DNA of 47,060 nt from Rhodospirillaceae bacterium (GTDB lineage Bacteria; Pseudomonadota; Alphaproteobacteria; Rhodospirillales; JABJKH01), in contig JABJKH010000104.1 of NCBI GenBank assembly GCA_018660465.1, positions 1-47,060 of the forward strand, written 5' to 3'. The translations under genes were made by a program, and so were the position numbers. The notes beneath the pieces are model-generated. The model was not told the origin of the DNA and did not search any database. It was given only the letters and a program-made list of their open reading frames with translations. How positions within the stretch are numbered: the stretch's first letter is position 1; each line of letters begins with the position of its first letter. Shown here piece after piece: positions 8,327 to 16,199 of this stretch.

Positions 8327-8926
8327 TTGATAACATTCCTTTGCCTTCCCGTATTTTCCATTCTTACAGTATTTTTCTGAGACCCTACACGGTCTGGATT
8401 CAGTCTTTTGAAATTGAGCCCATTCCCGCCTCAGTAAAAAATCCGCAAGGCCGGTTTCGTGTCAAAATTTAATTACAAAGTTCGCAATTTTATTATTCTA
8501 GTTATTAGTAACATGATTGTGACCGGAATCGAATTATAATGTCAATATAGGGTTTTTGGTTAAATTACGAAAAATATTATATTTTTAAAATATATTGCAA
8601 TATCAAAGTGTTAAAATAATAAATTCGGAATAATTTAGCGTATATCGCAAAATTATACCAGTTTATTAGAGAATTCTAAAATAAACTAAATAACATTTTC
8701 TATTTGTGATTAATAATCATTTCACATAAAGTTAAAAATAAATTGATTTATAAGCCGTTATTTGTGCAAATTAATACTGTATAATATTTGTATGTGTTCC
8801 ATCTTTAGAGTGAAATAAAAATCCTTGAAAATGATCCTTTACTATTTACCCTGAGGGGGTGAAGTCGAGTATACTTAGTATCGCCGTTGTTGCTAATTGT
8901 TAGTTGGATTGGGAAATTGTATTGAA
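8327..8926. promoter_or_regulatory. AT-rich divergent control region between soxX and the second soxW
   Basis: Six hundred bases without a convincing gene, strikingly AT-rich from about 8460 to 8830. It should hold promoters for soxXYZA (minus) and soxW2 (plus). Seen: a perfect palindrome ATATTGCAATAT (8592-8603), an inverted repeat AAAAATAT-T-ATATTTTT (8570-8586), a 26-base imperfect palindrome at 8661-8686 centred on GAATTC, and a TATAAT at 8780-8785 that could be a -10 box for soxW2, although no good -35 is evident. Which boxes are used cannot be decided by eye. Confidence 0.6.
8661..8686. promoter_or_regulatory. 26-base imperfect palindrome, candidate sox operator
   Basis: The arms GTTTATT and AATAAAC flank an AGAATTCT core, with about 22 of 26 positions symmetrical. 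Its internal TATTAGAGAATTCTAA (8664-8679) matches 15 of 16 bases of TATTAGAGAATTGTAA at 10733-10748, just before soxS. Sharing between two sox control regions suggests a common regulator, perhaps an ArsR-type SoxR. Function is inferred. Confidence 0.45.
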
Positions 8927-9508
8927 ATGAAAAATTTTAAACACGTTTGTCGTATTTTTTTCGTCGCCGTATTTCTCGGAATTTTGGTATCACCCGTACA
9001 GGCTGGGGAGGTCAAAAAGCGCGACGACGGCATCCATTATCAGCCGTGGATAAAGAACATTTCTTTCCTGGATTTGAAGGAAGATTTAAAGGAGGCGCTG
9101 GGGAGCAAGAAAATAGGCCTGGTTGTTATCTTTGAACAACCTGGGTGTGGCAGCTGCAAGAAACTTCACGAGGTCAATTTTAATAACAAGCCCTTGGTTA
9201 AACTGATCACCACAAATTTTGACGTTTTACAAATCAACATGTATGGCAGCAGTGAAGTCACCGACATGGGCGGTGCCGTGATAGACGAACGCGCCTTTGC
9301 CGAAAAGATGGCGGTTAATTTTACGCCGACGACCGCCTTTTTTGATGAGTCTGGCAAAGAAGTATTTCGTATTCCCGGATATCTAAAGCCGAAGTTTTAT
9401 AAGCGCGCGGTTGAATATGTCATTGACCGGGGGCCACAACGGAAAATTCTATTTCCCCGGTGGTCACGAGATCGTATGAAGAAACTTAAAGCCGATAAGG
9501 GCGCTTAA
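8927..9508 (+). CDS. Periplasmic thioredoxin-like protein, SoxW family (second copy)
   Basis: Thioredoxin-fold protein related to the SoxW at 2863: the two share the pattern DDG(I/L)H..PW, (F/L)L.LKEDL, HEVNF, a .EVTD segment, FTPT and PGY(L/F)KP. Seen: signal peptide at residues 1-26 (cleavage near VQAGEV) and active site GCGSC with Cys74 and Cys77. The CGSC dipeptide differs from CPYC in the first copy, so redox potential or partner may differ. The start at ATG 8927 (193 aa) puts the signal peptide at the N terminus; a TTG ten codons earlier is possible. It converges on the YeeE gene with an 8-base gap. Confidence 0.82.
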   Translation: MKNFKHVCRIFFVAVFLGILVSPVQAGEVKKRDDGIHYQPWIKNISFLDLKEDLKEALGSKKIGLVVIFEQPGCGSCKKLHEVNFNNKPLVKLITTNFDVLQINMYGSSEVTDMGGAVIDERAFAEKMAVNFTPTTAFFDESGKEVFRIPGYLKPKFYKRAVEYVIDRGPQRKILFPRWSRDRMKKLKADKGA

Positions 9509-9516
9509 CAGTTACC

Positions 9517-10620
9517 TCAGCTGGGCGAGAAAATTTCCTTTAGGGCCCCGACAACGCTGTCTTCTTCCACATACTTGAGACCCCAAACGGCGCCAAATAT
9601 AATCGATAAGATTGCAATTAAGGAGCCGATGGCCAAGGTCGAGATTCCGGTAATTCCCTGGCCAATAGTGCACCCCAAAGCCATTACCCCACCGATCCCC
9701 ATCATTGCAGCACCGATCAGGTGGCGAACGAAGTCATCAGTTGTCGTGAACGATTCGATCTTAAATTGTCCCCGCGCCTTGGCCATGAGGAACGCGCCAA
9801 CGATAACCCCGCCAACCGTGGCGATGCCAAAGTTGATGGTCGCACCGGTGAAGGTCATTAAGTACTGAATGCTGTCACCTGTTGGTGCGATGAAGGAAAA
9901 TGAGGCCAGTGGCGTTGGGTCAAAATCATCGTTGCCAATGACGCCAGTCAAGTACCAAGCCGCCGGGACCAGAAATCCGATGATAACGCCTGCTGCAATG
10001 TGCAATGGTTGAGATCGAAACTCTTTATCTTTGAAGCAAAATATTACCAATCCGCCAGCAACGCCGATGGAAAGAACCCACCGCATGGCATTTTCAGAGA
10101 CACCGATGATCGAGGCAAAAAGTTCAGGCATACCCTGCGATGAATACCCGCTGGCTTTCAGGTCAATTACGGTCGCGCCTTCAAGTTCAACCCGCGCCGG
10201 ACCAATAAAGCCGCGCAAGGTCATGTAGGCGAAAATGCCCATGAACATGAAGACGACCAACGATTTCATATTTCCAGCACCCAGCCGAACGAGTGTTTTG
10301 TTGCCGCATCCGCTGGCCATGGTCATACCGAAGCCAAACAATAGGCCACCCAAGACCGCGCCACCCCATCCTAAATTGGTTGTCAGGTAAATCGCTTTGT
10401 TGAGGTCAACAGTTTCGGTCAGGTGAAGCATCTGACTGCAAAGAATTGCGACCGCAATGGCCAGCAGCCACGCACGGAACCGATCCCAATTGCCCATGAA
10501 GACGATGTCGGATAATGCGCCCATGGTGCAAAAATTTGTGCGCTGGGCCGTGGCACCGAAGATTATTCCTAACCCAAATCCTAAAGAGGCGACAACGATG
10601 CCGATCGGTAGCTCTTCCAT
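9517..10620 (-). CDS. YeeE/YedE family sulfur compound (thiosulfate) transporter
   Basis: Inner-membrane protein of the YeeE/YedE (TsuA) family, whose characterised members import thiosulfate. Seen: 367 aa, many hydrophobic segments, and the pseudo-repeated family motifs AQRTNFCTMGA (Cys31), GMTMASGCGNKTLVRLG and ALGCTIGQGITG. The three cysteines shown to matter in the family are therefore all present. A GAGG lies upstream of ATG 10620. Within the sox island it may move thiosulfate or another sulfur species across the membrane. It is transcribed away from soxS, and a 13-base tandem repeat lies just upstream. Confidence 0.9.
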   Translation of the reverse strand: MEELPIGIVVASLGFGLGIIFGATAQRTNFCTMGALSDIVFMGNWDRFRAWLLAIAVAILCSQMLHLTETVDLNKAIYLTTNLGWGGAVLGGLLFGFGMTMASGCGNKTLVRLGAGNMKSLVVFMFMGIFAYMTLRGFIGPARVELEGATVIDLKASGYSSQGMPELFASIIGVSENAMRWVLSIGVAGGLVIFCFKDKEFRSQPLHIAAGVIIGFLVPAAWYLTGVIGNDDFDPTPLASFSFIAPTGDSIQYLMTFTGATINFGIATVGGVIVGAFLMAKARGQFKIESFTTTDDFVRHLIGAAMMGIGGVMALGCTIGQGITGISTLAIGSLIAILSIIFGAVWGLKYVEEDSVVGALKEIFSPS

Positions 10621-10637
10621 GACTTTGCTTTCCTCAG

Positions 10638-10688
10638 TTTATCCACTGGGTTTATCCACTGGGCCTGTCCAGTGGGTCTATCCACTGG
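10638..10688. repeat. Four tandem 13-base repeats upstream of the YeeE gene
   Basis: Two exact copies of TTTATCCACTGGG (10638-10663) are followed by CCTGTCCAGTGGG (10664-10676) and TCTATCCACTGG (10677-10688). The third unit carries the reverse complement of the core, so CCACTGG and CCAGTGG can form a 7-base stem with a 6-base loop. It sits between the divergent YeeE and soxS genes, 18 bases before the YeeE start on the minus strand, in its leader or promoter. Confidence 0.85.
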
Positions 10689-10732
10689 CTTTTTTAGCAA
10701 TAATATGACTTTATAATTCGAGCAACCTTAAA

Positions 10733-10748
10733 TATTAGAGAATTGTAA
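10733..10748. promoter_or_regulatory. Candidate sox operator immediately before soxS
   Basis: TATTAGAGAATTGTAA differs by one base from the sequence at 8664-8679 in the soxX/soxW2 control region. It ends 5 bases before the soxS start, where a ribosome site would be expected. A bound regulator here could block transcription or translation initiation. Inference from motif sharing only. Confidence 0.4.
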
Positions 10749-10753
10749 TTTAA

Positions 10754-11173
10754 ATGATGCCTTTGTCCATATTCAAAGTTAAACTTGTCCTATCTGCGCT
10801 GGCACTATTTTTGCTGGTCTCAGGGGCGGGTCGGGTCGTTGCAGCTGCCGAGTTGGTTTTGTTTGAGACGGAAGGCTGTGAATGGTGCGAACAGTGGCAT
10901 GAGAATATCGGCGTGATCTATGCGAAAACACCGGAAGGAAAATTTGCACCGCTTCGCCGGGTTGAAATTGCCAATGAATCGCCAGCCGATCTCAAGCATC
11001 TTCGTGCGGCCGCTTTTACCCCAACATTTGTGGTGGTTGAGCAAGGCCAGGAGGTTGGTCGTATTATCGGACATCCGGGTGATAACTTCTTCTGGCCGCT
11101 GTTGACGCAGATTTTGAAGAAAGCAGGATTTAAAGATGAAAAAAACGAACTCCAAAGTAATGCTCTGAAATAA
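10754..11173 (+). CDS. soxS: Periplasmic thioredoxin-like protein SoxS
   Basis: Small secreted thioredoxin-fold protein of the SoxS group, known in Paracoccus to reactivate SoxYZ. Seen: signal peptide at residues 1 to about 32, active site GCEWCEQWH with Cys42 and Cys45, APLRRVEI, and FTPTFVVV with cis-Pro90, then GRIIGHPGDNFFW, which is typical of SoxS. It has 139 aa. The start is at the first of two adjacent ATGs; no strong ribosome site is visible. The next gene begins 11 bases later, so the two are probably co-transcribed. Confidence 0.85.
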   Translation: MMPLSIFKVKLVLSALALFLLVSGAGRVVAAAELVLFETEGCEWCEQWHENIGVIYAKTPEGKFAPLRRVEIANESPADLKHLRAAAFTPTFVVVEQGQEVGRIIGHPGDNFFWPLLTQILKKAGFKDEKNELQSNALK

Positions 11174-11184
11174 GGAACTGCCAC

Positions 11185-11700
11185 ATGTTTAATCGCGTTC
11201 ACACCTTAGTGGCCGCGGCGCTTTTTGCTTCGATTTCAATAACGCCGCTTGCTGCCAAAGATGCTCCTAGTCCGACATTCCAGATGAAGTCGCTCACGCC
11301 GGAAACTGCGTTGGTGTTGGCTCAAGCTTCGTTAGCAGCATGCCGCAAGGCGGGTTACCAAGCGGCCGTCGCGGTTGTTGACCGGGGGGGCAATATGCAG
11401 GTTATGATTCGGGATCGGTTTGCCGGCCCGCACACCCCGGAGACGGCACGGCGCAAAGCATGGACGGCGCTTAGTTTTAGGACCAATACAACGGACATGG
11501 CGGAAAATTCTCAGGCGGGCAAAGAACCCTCTGGGGTGCGGCACGTATCTGGGGCCTTGATGCTGGGAGGCGGCATTATGATAAGAGCGGGTGGCCAGTT
11601 GGTTGGTGCCATCGGCGTCTCAGGAGCACCTGGCGGAAAGGCCGACGATGAATGTGCGCTAAAGGGAATCGAAGCGATCCAGGACGATTTGGATTTTTAA
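11185..11700 (+). CDS. Secreted GlcG/HbpS family (DUF336) protein
   Basis: Member of the GlcG/HbpS family; some members bind haem or corrinoid-like ligands, and the role here is unknown. Seen: signal peptide ending near residue 23 (PLAAKD), then one complete DUF336 domain with AVVDRGGNMQVMIRDRFAGPHTPETARRK-type sequence (shown by VVDRGGNMQVMIRD and the later AIGVSGAPGG). It has 171 aa and is intact. Directly downstream of soxS and followed by a strong terminator, it probably serves the periplasmic sulfur or cytochrome system, but no specific reaction can be named. Confidence 0.85.
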   Translation: MFNRVHTLVAAALFASISITPLAAKDAPSPTFQMKSLTPETALVLAQASLAACRKAGYQAAVAVVDRGGNMQVMIRDRFAGPHTPETARRKAWTALSFRTNTTDMAENSQAGKEPSGVRHVSGALMLGGGIMIRAGGQLVGAIGVSGAPGGKADDECALKGIEAIQDDLDF

Positions 11701-11703
11701 ATA

Positions 11704-11741
11704 AAAAAGCAGCAGTCTGATTATTCAAGCCGCTGCTTTTT
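11704..11741. terminator. Bidirectional intrinsic terminator
   Basis: AAAAAGCAGC (11704-11713) and GCTGCTTTTT (11732-11741) form a perfect 10-base stem around an 18-base loop, with A and T runs on the two sides. It lies between the convergent GlcG-like gene (stop 11700) and DsrE-like gene (stop 11760) and can serve both. Confidence 0.85.
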
Positions 11742-11759
11742 CGTAAGACACAAAAAGCG

Positions 11760-12221
11760 TTACGGACGAACGTAAGCCCAGCCTTCTTCTTGGCGTTGGA
11801 TCAGGTGAATAACACCAGAGGGCACCATCTTTGCCTGTGGCAATAGTTTTACCGTCTTGCCGGCTTTCTTGCTCATTTTCCGGTGCGTATTACCACATGA
11901 CCGGAATGAGATGTTGTCGAAATTCTCACCAAAACTCTTGATACGCTTTTTAACGGGGGACTTCTTAGCGTGAAGCATGATTAGCCCGGGGCCATAGGTA
12001 ACGATCTCAATTTGAACCTCTTCGCCTTTTTTCTTGTAGTACGCATCGACGTTAGAGGCGTTGTTCAGAACCATGTTCATGCGTTTGGCATCGTTGTCAT
12101 CCACGTGAAGTACGACACGGTGAACTTTATCCTTCATTGCGGCAATTGCCGGCGTTGCCAACATTGCTGATGCAAAAATAGCAAATGCGGCCAAAGATGT
12201 AATTACAGCGCGGTTTAACAT
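11760..12221 (-). CDS. Secreted DsrE-like family protein
   Basis: Protein with a DsrE/DsrF-like fold (COG1416-type) preceded by a signal peptide (cleavage near ATPAIAAM, residues 22-29). Seen: HRVVLHVDDNDAKRMNMVLNN, an opening typical of the family, then VQIEIVTYGPGL and a conserved cysteine, Cys109 (FRSCGNTHRKM). It has 153 aa. A GGGAG lies about 9 bases before the ATG. DsrE proteins of the cytoplasm transfer persulfide sulfur; the secreted type is common near sox genes, but its activity is not established. It faces the soxS unit across a shared terminator. Confidence 0.78.
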   Translation of the reverse strand: MLNRAVITSLAAFAIFASAMLATPAIAAMKDKVHRVVLHVDDNDAKRMNMVLNNASNVDAYYKKKGEEVQIEIVTYGPGLIMLHAKKSPVKKRIKSFGENFDNISFRSCGNTHRKMSKKAGKTVKLLPQAKMVPSGVIHLIQRQEEGWAYVRP

Positions 12222-12461
12222 AAGCGGTTGCTCCCTTAGATTTATAATTTGTGAAAAACCAATCCAAAGCTCCTCACATTAGAAGCATGTAATGTAACAG
12301 TGGCGATCAAACCTATCCTAATTAACTCTAGTCAATTCTCCGTGAGCGAGATGTTGCGAAAAATATCCCTGTCTTTTTCCGGCTAATCGGAGGATTCTGA
12401 ATAGGCAGTTCGGTTCCCGTTCGTTATCGACAAAAAAATTTCTTAAGCTGAGTTACGTCCA

Positions 12462-13871
12462 TTGCCTAATCAGAAATCAAGTGATCCGTCTCTTGCGACC
12501 CGAACCCGAATTCCGGTATCTGCTTGGATTTACCTGTCCGTCGCCATCATAACTCTATTAGGGGCTTTCGTTGACGTGGCGGTGTTAAAGCCTGCCGTAG
12601 CGGCGTTGATTGTGTTGTTCATCATTCTGGAAATTCCCTCTATTTCGCGGGCGCAACTGGCGACGGGCTTTGTTTTGATAAGTTTGGGCGTTGCCGGGGC
12701 GGCGATTTCAGGTCAGTGGGAAGCGGTCTTAATTGATGGAGTCGCCAGATCAAAAACGTTTCTGTTGTTATTTTTCGCGGTCTCTTGGCTGCAACACCCG
12801 GCAGGGGAGAGCCCATCCCTTCGCGCCGCCCGGACAACCATTGTCAGTCAACCGCCGGGTCGCAGGTACCTGTATCTTTCATTCGGTGTTCACGGCTTAG
12901 GCTCGGTGCTTAATTTGGCCGGACTGAGTTTGCTTTCGTCCATGGTCGAAGGGCAAAAAGACCCGCGGCTGCAACGTCGATTGACGGTGGCCTTGATGCA
13001 AGGGTTTACCAGTGCCTCCTGCTGGTCGCCGTTTTATGTTGGGATGGTGGTTGTTTTGGTCGCCCTGCCGACGTTGGCATGGCGCGATGTGGGGCCGCTC
13101 GGCATGGGATTGGCGGTGATCATTATCCTCAGCGGTTGGGCGTATGACCGTCTAATCGTGCGGCGTAAATCAGACTCCAGAGATGTCATCAATCCCGTAC
13201 CGCTTGCCCGTGATGACCTTGTTCGGGTGGTGACCATTTTGGGGCTTTTAGCTGGATTGGTGCTGCTCCTTGTCGAAGGCGTTGGCGTGACCATCCCGGT
13301 AGCACTCGGGATCGTCGGTCCACCTTTTGCCTTGGCGTGGGCGGCGGCAATGGGGACCGGTCCCAGGAACCGAATTCCCAGGGCCAAACAATTGGCTCAT
13401 AAAGTCATGGGCTGGCTGCCAACATTGCGGAGCGAGGCGCTTGTGTTTGTAGGCGCGAATGTTTTAGGCGTGGGGGTCGCGAGTGCAATCCCGGCGGAAA
13501 GCGTTGGCACCGTCGTTAATGATTTAATTCCGAATGCGGATATAAAGATCATCGCGATGATTATTGGGTTTATGGTATGTGGGTTAATTGGCCTGCATCC
13601 TGTCGTTGTGGTCATATTCGTTAGTGCTGTTTTGCCCCCCGAAGTGCTCGGGCTTGAGGATTGGGTCGTAGGTCTGACTTATCTTGGATGCTGGGGATTG
13701 GCGACCTTGATTTCGCCATTTTCTGCAACCACCCTGTTTATGTCGCGGGTAACAGGTGTGCCTTCGCCAATGATCGCCTGGCGTTGGACACCTTCGCCGG
13801 TTTTCATCGCGGCGACCTTGATCGGTGTTTACGTTATCGCTATCCGCCATGGGACCCTTGGTATAAACTGA
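12462..13871 (+). CDS. Multi-pass membrane protein, putative permease
   Basis: Not confidently assigned. The 469 aa protein has about 11-12 hydrophobic segments, a GLHPVVVVIF segment and a late LISPFSATTLFMSRVTGVPS segment. These recall helix-breaking motifs of ion-transporter (IT) superfamily carriers for organic anions. The reading frame has no early ATG. TTG 12462 is the only plausible start before the first membrane segment, and no good ribosome site is visible. It is followed in the same direction by a DUF4126 membrane protein and an M81 metallopeptidase, so it may carry a peptide or amide substrate for that enzyme. That link is inference. Confidence 0.65.
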   Translation: MPNQKSSDPSLATRTRIPVSAWIYLSVAIITLLGAFVDVAVLKPAVAALIVLFIILEIPSISRAQLATGFVLISLGVAGAAISGQWEAVLIDGVARSKTFLLLFFAVSWLQHPAGESPSLRAARTTIVSQPPGRRYLYLSFGVHGLGSVLNLAGLSLLSSMVEGQKDPRLQRRLTVALMQGFTSASCWSPFYVGMVVVLVALPTLAWRDVGPLGMGLAVIIILSGWAYDRLIVRRKSDSRDVINPVPLARDDLVRVVTILGLLAGLVLLLVEGVGVTIPVALGIVGPPFALAWAAAMGTGPRNRIPRAKQLAHKVMGWLPTLRSEALVFVGANVLGVGVASAIPAESVGTVVNDLIPNADIKIIAMIIGFMVCGLIGLHPVVVVIFVSAVLPPEVLGLEDWVVGLTYLGCWGLATLISPFSATTLFMSRVTGVPSPMIAWRWTPSPVFIAATLIGVYVIAIRHGTLGIN

Positions 13872-13912
13872 CAAATTCAATTTTTTGACGAAACAAAAAG
13901 AGAGACAGTCAC

Positions 13913-14704
13913 TTGGATAATTACGCGGATATCGCCAGCATCATCGCGCTGACCATGGGGGCTTCGTGGGCCAGCGGAATCAACTTATACGCCGCAATGG
14001 TGATGCTCGGGTTGAGCGCCGCCACGGGCGGAGCCGAACTGCCGCCAGGATTGGAGGTTCTTGAAAACCCAATTGTTATCGGCATGGCGGCTCTCATGTA
14101 CGTAGTCGAATTCTTTGCCGATAAAATCCCCGGCGTCGATACCACTTGGGATACCATTCATACCTTCGTCCGAATTCCCGCAGGCGCACTGATGGCATAT
14201 GGGGCGGTTGGTGACATTGGTCCGGTCATGGAAGTGTCAGCAGCATTTATGGGCGGTGGTTTGGCGGCAGCATCTCACGCGACCAAGGCCGGAAGCCGGA
14301 TCGTCATAAATTCGTCGCCTGAACCGTTCACCAATTGGGCGGCATCCATTTCCGAAGACGTTGCTGTATTTGGTGGTTTGTGGGCTGCCTTACATCATCC
14401 TTGGTTGTTCCTGGCTCTTCTGATCTTTTTCATCTTGTTTGTGATTTGGGTCCTGCCGAAGATTTGGTCAGCCATCAAAACAGTCTTTTCTTGGTTGGGG
14501 CGGCTGTTTGGTGGGGGCACCCCACCGGCGCTGGAACTCGCAGCGGAAGGTCCCCAAAGTGAGCCTCTGCCGGATGAGCCCACGGATGAGGGTGATCTCG
14601 ATAAGCTTGCACGACTTAAGGAACTCCTCGATTCAGGGGCTTTGACCGAAGAGGAATTTAATCGGGAAAAAGCGAAGATCCTTAATCCAAACGCAAATGA
14701 GTAA
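13913..14704 (+). CDS. DUF4126 membrane protein with C-terminal SHOCT domain
   Basis: Membrane protein of 263 aa. Seen: an N-terminal DUF4126 region with SWASGINLYAAMVMLGL, ADKIPGVDTTWDTIHTFVR and HATKAGSRIVINSSPEP. A hydrophobic hairpin near residues 160-195 follows, then an acidic linker, and last a SHOCT motif (LARLKELLDSGALTEEEF, about residues 231-248) typical of oligomerising tails. The start is TTG 13913; the next in-frame ATG is 14 codons on. Its end overlaps the M81 gene start by 8 bases (the stop is inside the next gene), indicating translational coupling. Function unknown. Confidence 0.8.
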   Translation: MDNYADIASIIALTMGASWASGINLYAAMVMLGLSAATGGAELPPGLEVLENPIVIGMAALMYVVEFFADKIPGVDTTWDTIHTFVRIPAGALMAYGAVGDIGPVMEVSAAFMGGGLAAASHATKAGSRIVINSSPEPFTNWAASISEDVAVFGGLWAALHHPWLFLALLIFFILFVIWVLPKIWSAIKTVFSWLGRLFGGGTPPALELAAEGPQSEPLPDEPTDEGDLDKLARLKELLDSGALTEEEFNREKAKILNPNANE

Positions 14705-16199
14705 AAAACGTATCGCCCTATTGGGCATGATTCTGGAAAGCAATTCGTTTTCGCCGCCGACGATGGAGGCCGATTACAGGCGACTGTGTTACATGGTCGG
14801 GGACGAGGTTATAGAAGACCTTAGGCGACCGCACCCCAGCTTGCCTGCAGAAGTCTCTGGATTTCAAGACGAAATGGACCGCCTTGGCGAAGACTGCGAA
14901 TTGGTGCCGACCGTCATCACGGCTGCCGAACCCGGTGGCCCGGTAGATCATGATTTCTTTCTTCGAACCATGGCGGAAATGAAACAGCGCCTGGAAGCCG
15001 CACTGCCACTTGATGGCGTCTACATGTGCGCGCATGGGGCCATGACCTCGACCAAGGCACCGGACCCAGACGGTGATTTGTTTCAAATGATCAGGGGCGT
15101 CGTTGGGCCTGATGTTCCTTTCATTGCGACCCTGGACCTGCACGCCAATGTTTCCGAGCGCATGGTTGAGAATACAGATGTGCTGGTCTCTTACATTACC
15201 AACCCGCATGTGGATCAGTATGAGCGGGCGGCAGAGTCGGCGCGGCTGATGTCGGAAATGTTCGCAGGTATGAGTCCCCAGACCACCTTCATTCGGTTGC
15301 CTTTAGTTGCGCCAACGGTATCGCTCCTGACCGCGCTGGGGCCCTACGCAGATTTGGTAAATTATGGTCAGTCTCAAGTGACAGAGAAAATTGCTAATGT
15401 TTCTGTGGTCCCTGGTTTTGTCTACAGCAACACCCCCCAAAATGGCATCGCTGTTGTTGTGACTGCCAGGGATGATGTTGAACCTGCCCGTGAACTTGCC
15501 GCTGACCTCGCAGCGCGAGCGTGGTCAGACCGCGATCGTTTTCGTGCGCATCTGACATCCATAGATGATGCGGTTGCTGCCGCGATGAAGACGGGTCCTG
15601 CGGTTATCCTCGCTGATGTTGCCGATAATCCGGGCGGTGGCGGCAGCGGCAATACAACGTGGATCATTGAGGCATTGGTAAATGCTAGGGCTGAAGGTGT
15701 GTTGATGGGCGTGTTTAATGATCCCGCACTCGCTGTAGCGGCGAAGACCGTAGGTGAGGGGAGCGAATTTCAGGCAATCTTCAACGCTAGAACGGAAAGC
15801 GAATTTTCAAAACGTTTTGAAGTTTCGGCAAAAGTACTCGCTCTGCACGACGGCACATGCGTTGGACGCCGGGGCATTTGGGCCGGCCGCTCGCTTGATT
15901 TGGGCGCCTGTGCGCTTCTGCAAATTGGCGGCATCAAGATCGTCGTTGGTAGTGTTCGAAAGCAGTGCGCGGACCCCATATTCTTTGAGATGTTCGGCCT
16001 CGATATTGGCAAAGCGCGTGCGGTGGTCGTTAAATCCCGAGGGCATTTCCGGGCCGGGTTTGATGAGTTCTTTCCCCATGAACAAGTCATTGAGGTCGAC
16101 GCCCCAGGATTGGTCTCGCCAATTTTTGAGAATTATAATTTTGATGGTTTGCCGAGGCCAATCTATCCTCTCGACCCGGATACAATCTGGAAAAATTAG
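14697..16199 (+). CDS. M81 family metallopeptidase (MlrC-like)
   Basis: Zinc metallopeptidase of the M81 family, whose namesake MlrC cleaves linearised microcystin; most members probably act on other peptides or amides. Seen: RIALLGMILESNSFSP at the N terminus, GVYMCAHGAMTS, ATLDLHANVSERM and the NPHVDQYERA segment of the DUF1485 domain, ADVADNPGGGGSGNT opening the C-terminal MlrC domain, and a final GHFRAGFDEFFP. The length of 500 aa is normal. The ATG lies inside the end of the DUF4126 gene. The TAG stop overlaps the stop of the convergent FliG-like gene by 4 bases. The natural substrate is unknown. Confidence 0.88.
   Translation: MSKKRIALLGMILESNSFSPPTMEADYRRLCYMVGDEVIEDLRRPHPSLPAEVSGFQDEMDRLGEDCELVPTVITAAEPGGPVDHDFFLRTMAEMKQRLEAALPLDGVYMCAHGAMTSTKAPDPDGDLFQMIRGVVGPDVPFIATLDLHANVSERMVENTDVLVSYITNPHVDQYERAAESARLMSEMFAGMSPQTTFIRLPLVAPTVSLLTALGPYADLVNYGQSQVTEKIANVSVVPGFVYSNTPQNGIAVVVTARDDVEPARELAADLAARAWSDRDRFRAHLTSIDDAVAAAMKTGPAVILADVADNPGGGGSGNTTWIIEALVNARAEGVLMGVFNDPALAVAAKTVGEGSEFQAIFNARTESEFSKRFEVSAKVLALHDGTCVGRRGIWAGRSLDLGACALLQIGGIKIVVGSVRKQCADPIFFEMFGLDIGKARAVVVKSRGHFRAGFDEFFPHEQVIEVDAPGLVSPIFENYNFDGLPRPIYPLDPDTIWKN

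Noticed and set aside
8327-8926. Small protein genes in the AT-rich gap
   Set aside because: Only short frames with frequent stops and no ribosome site were seen; treated as regulatory DNA.
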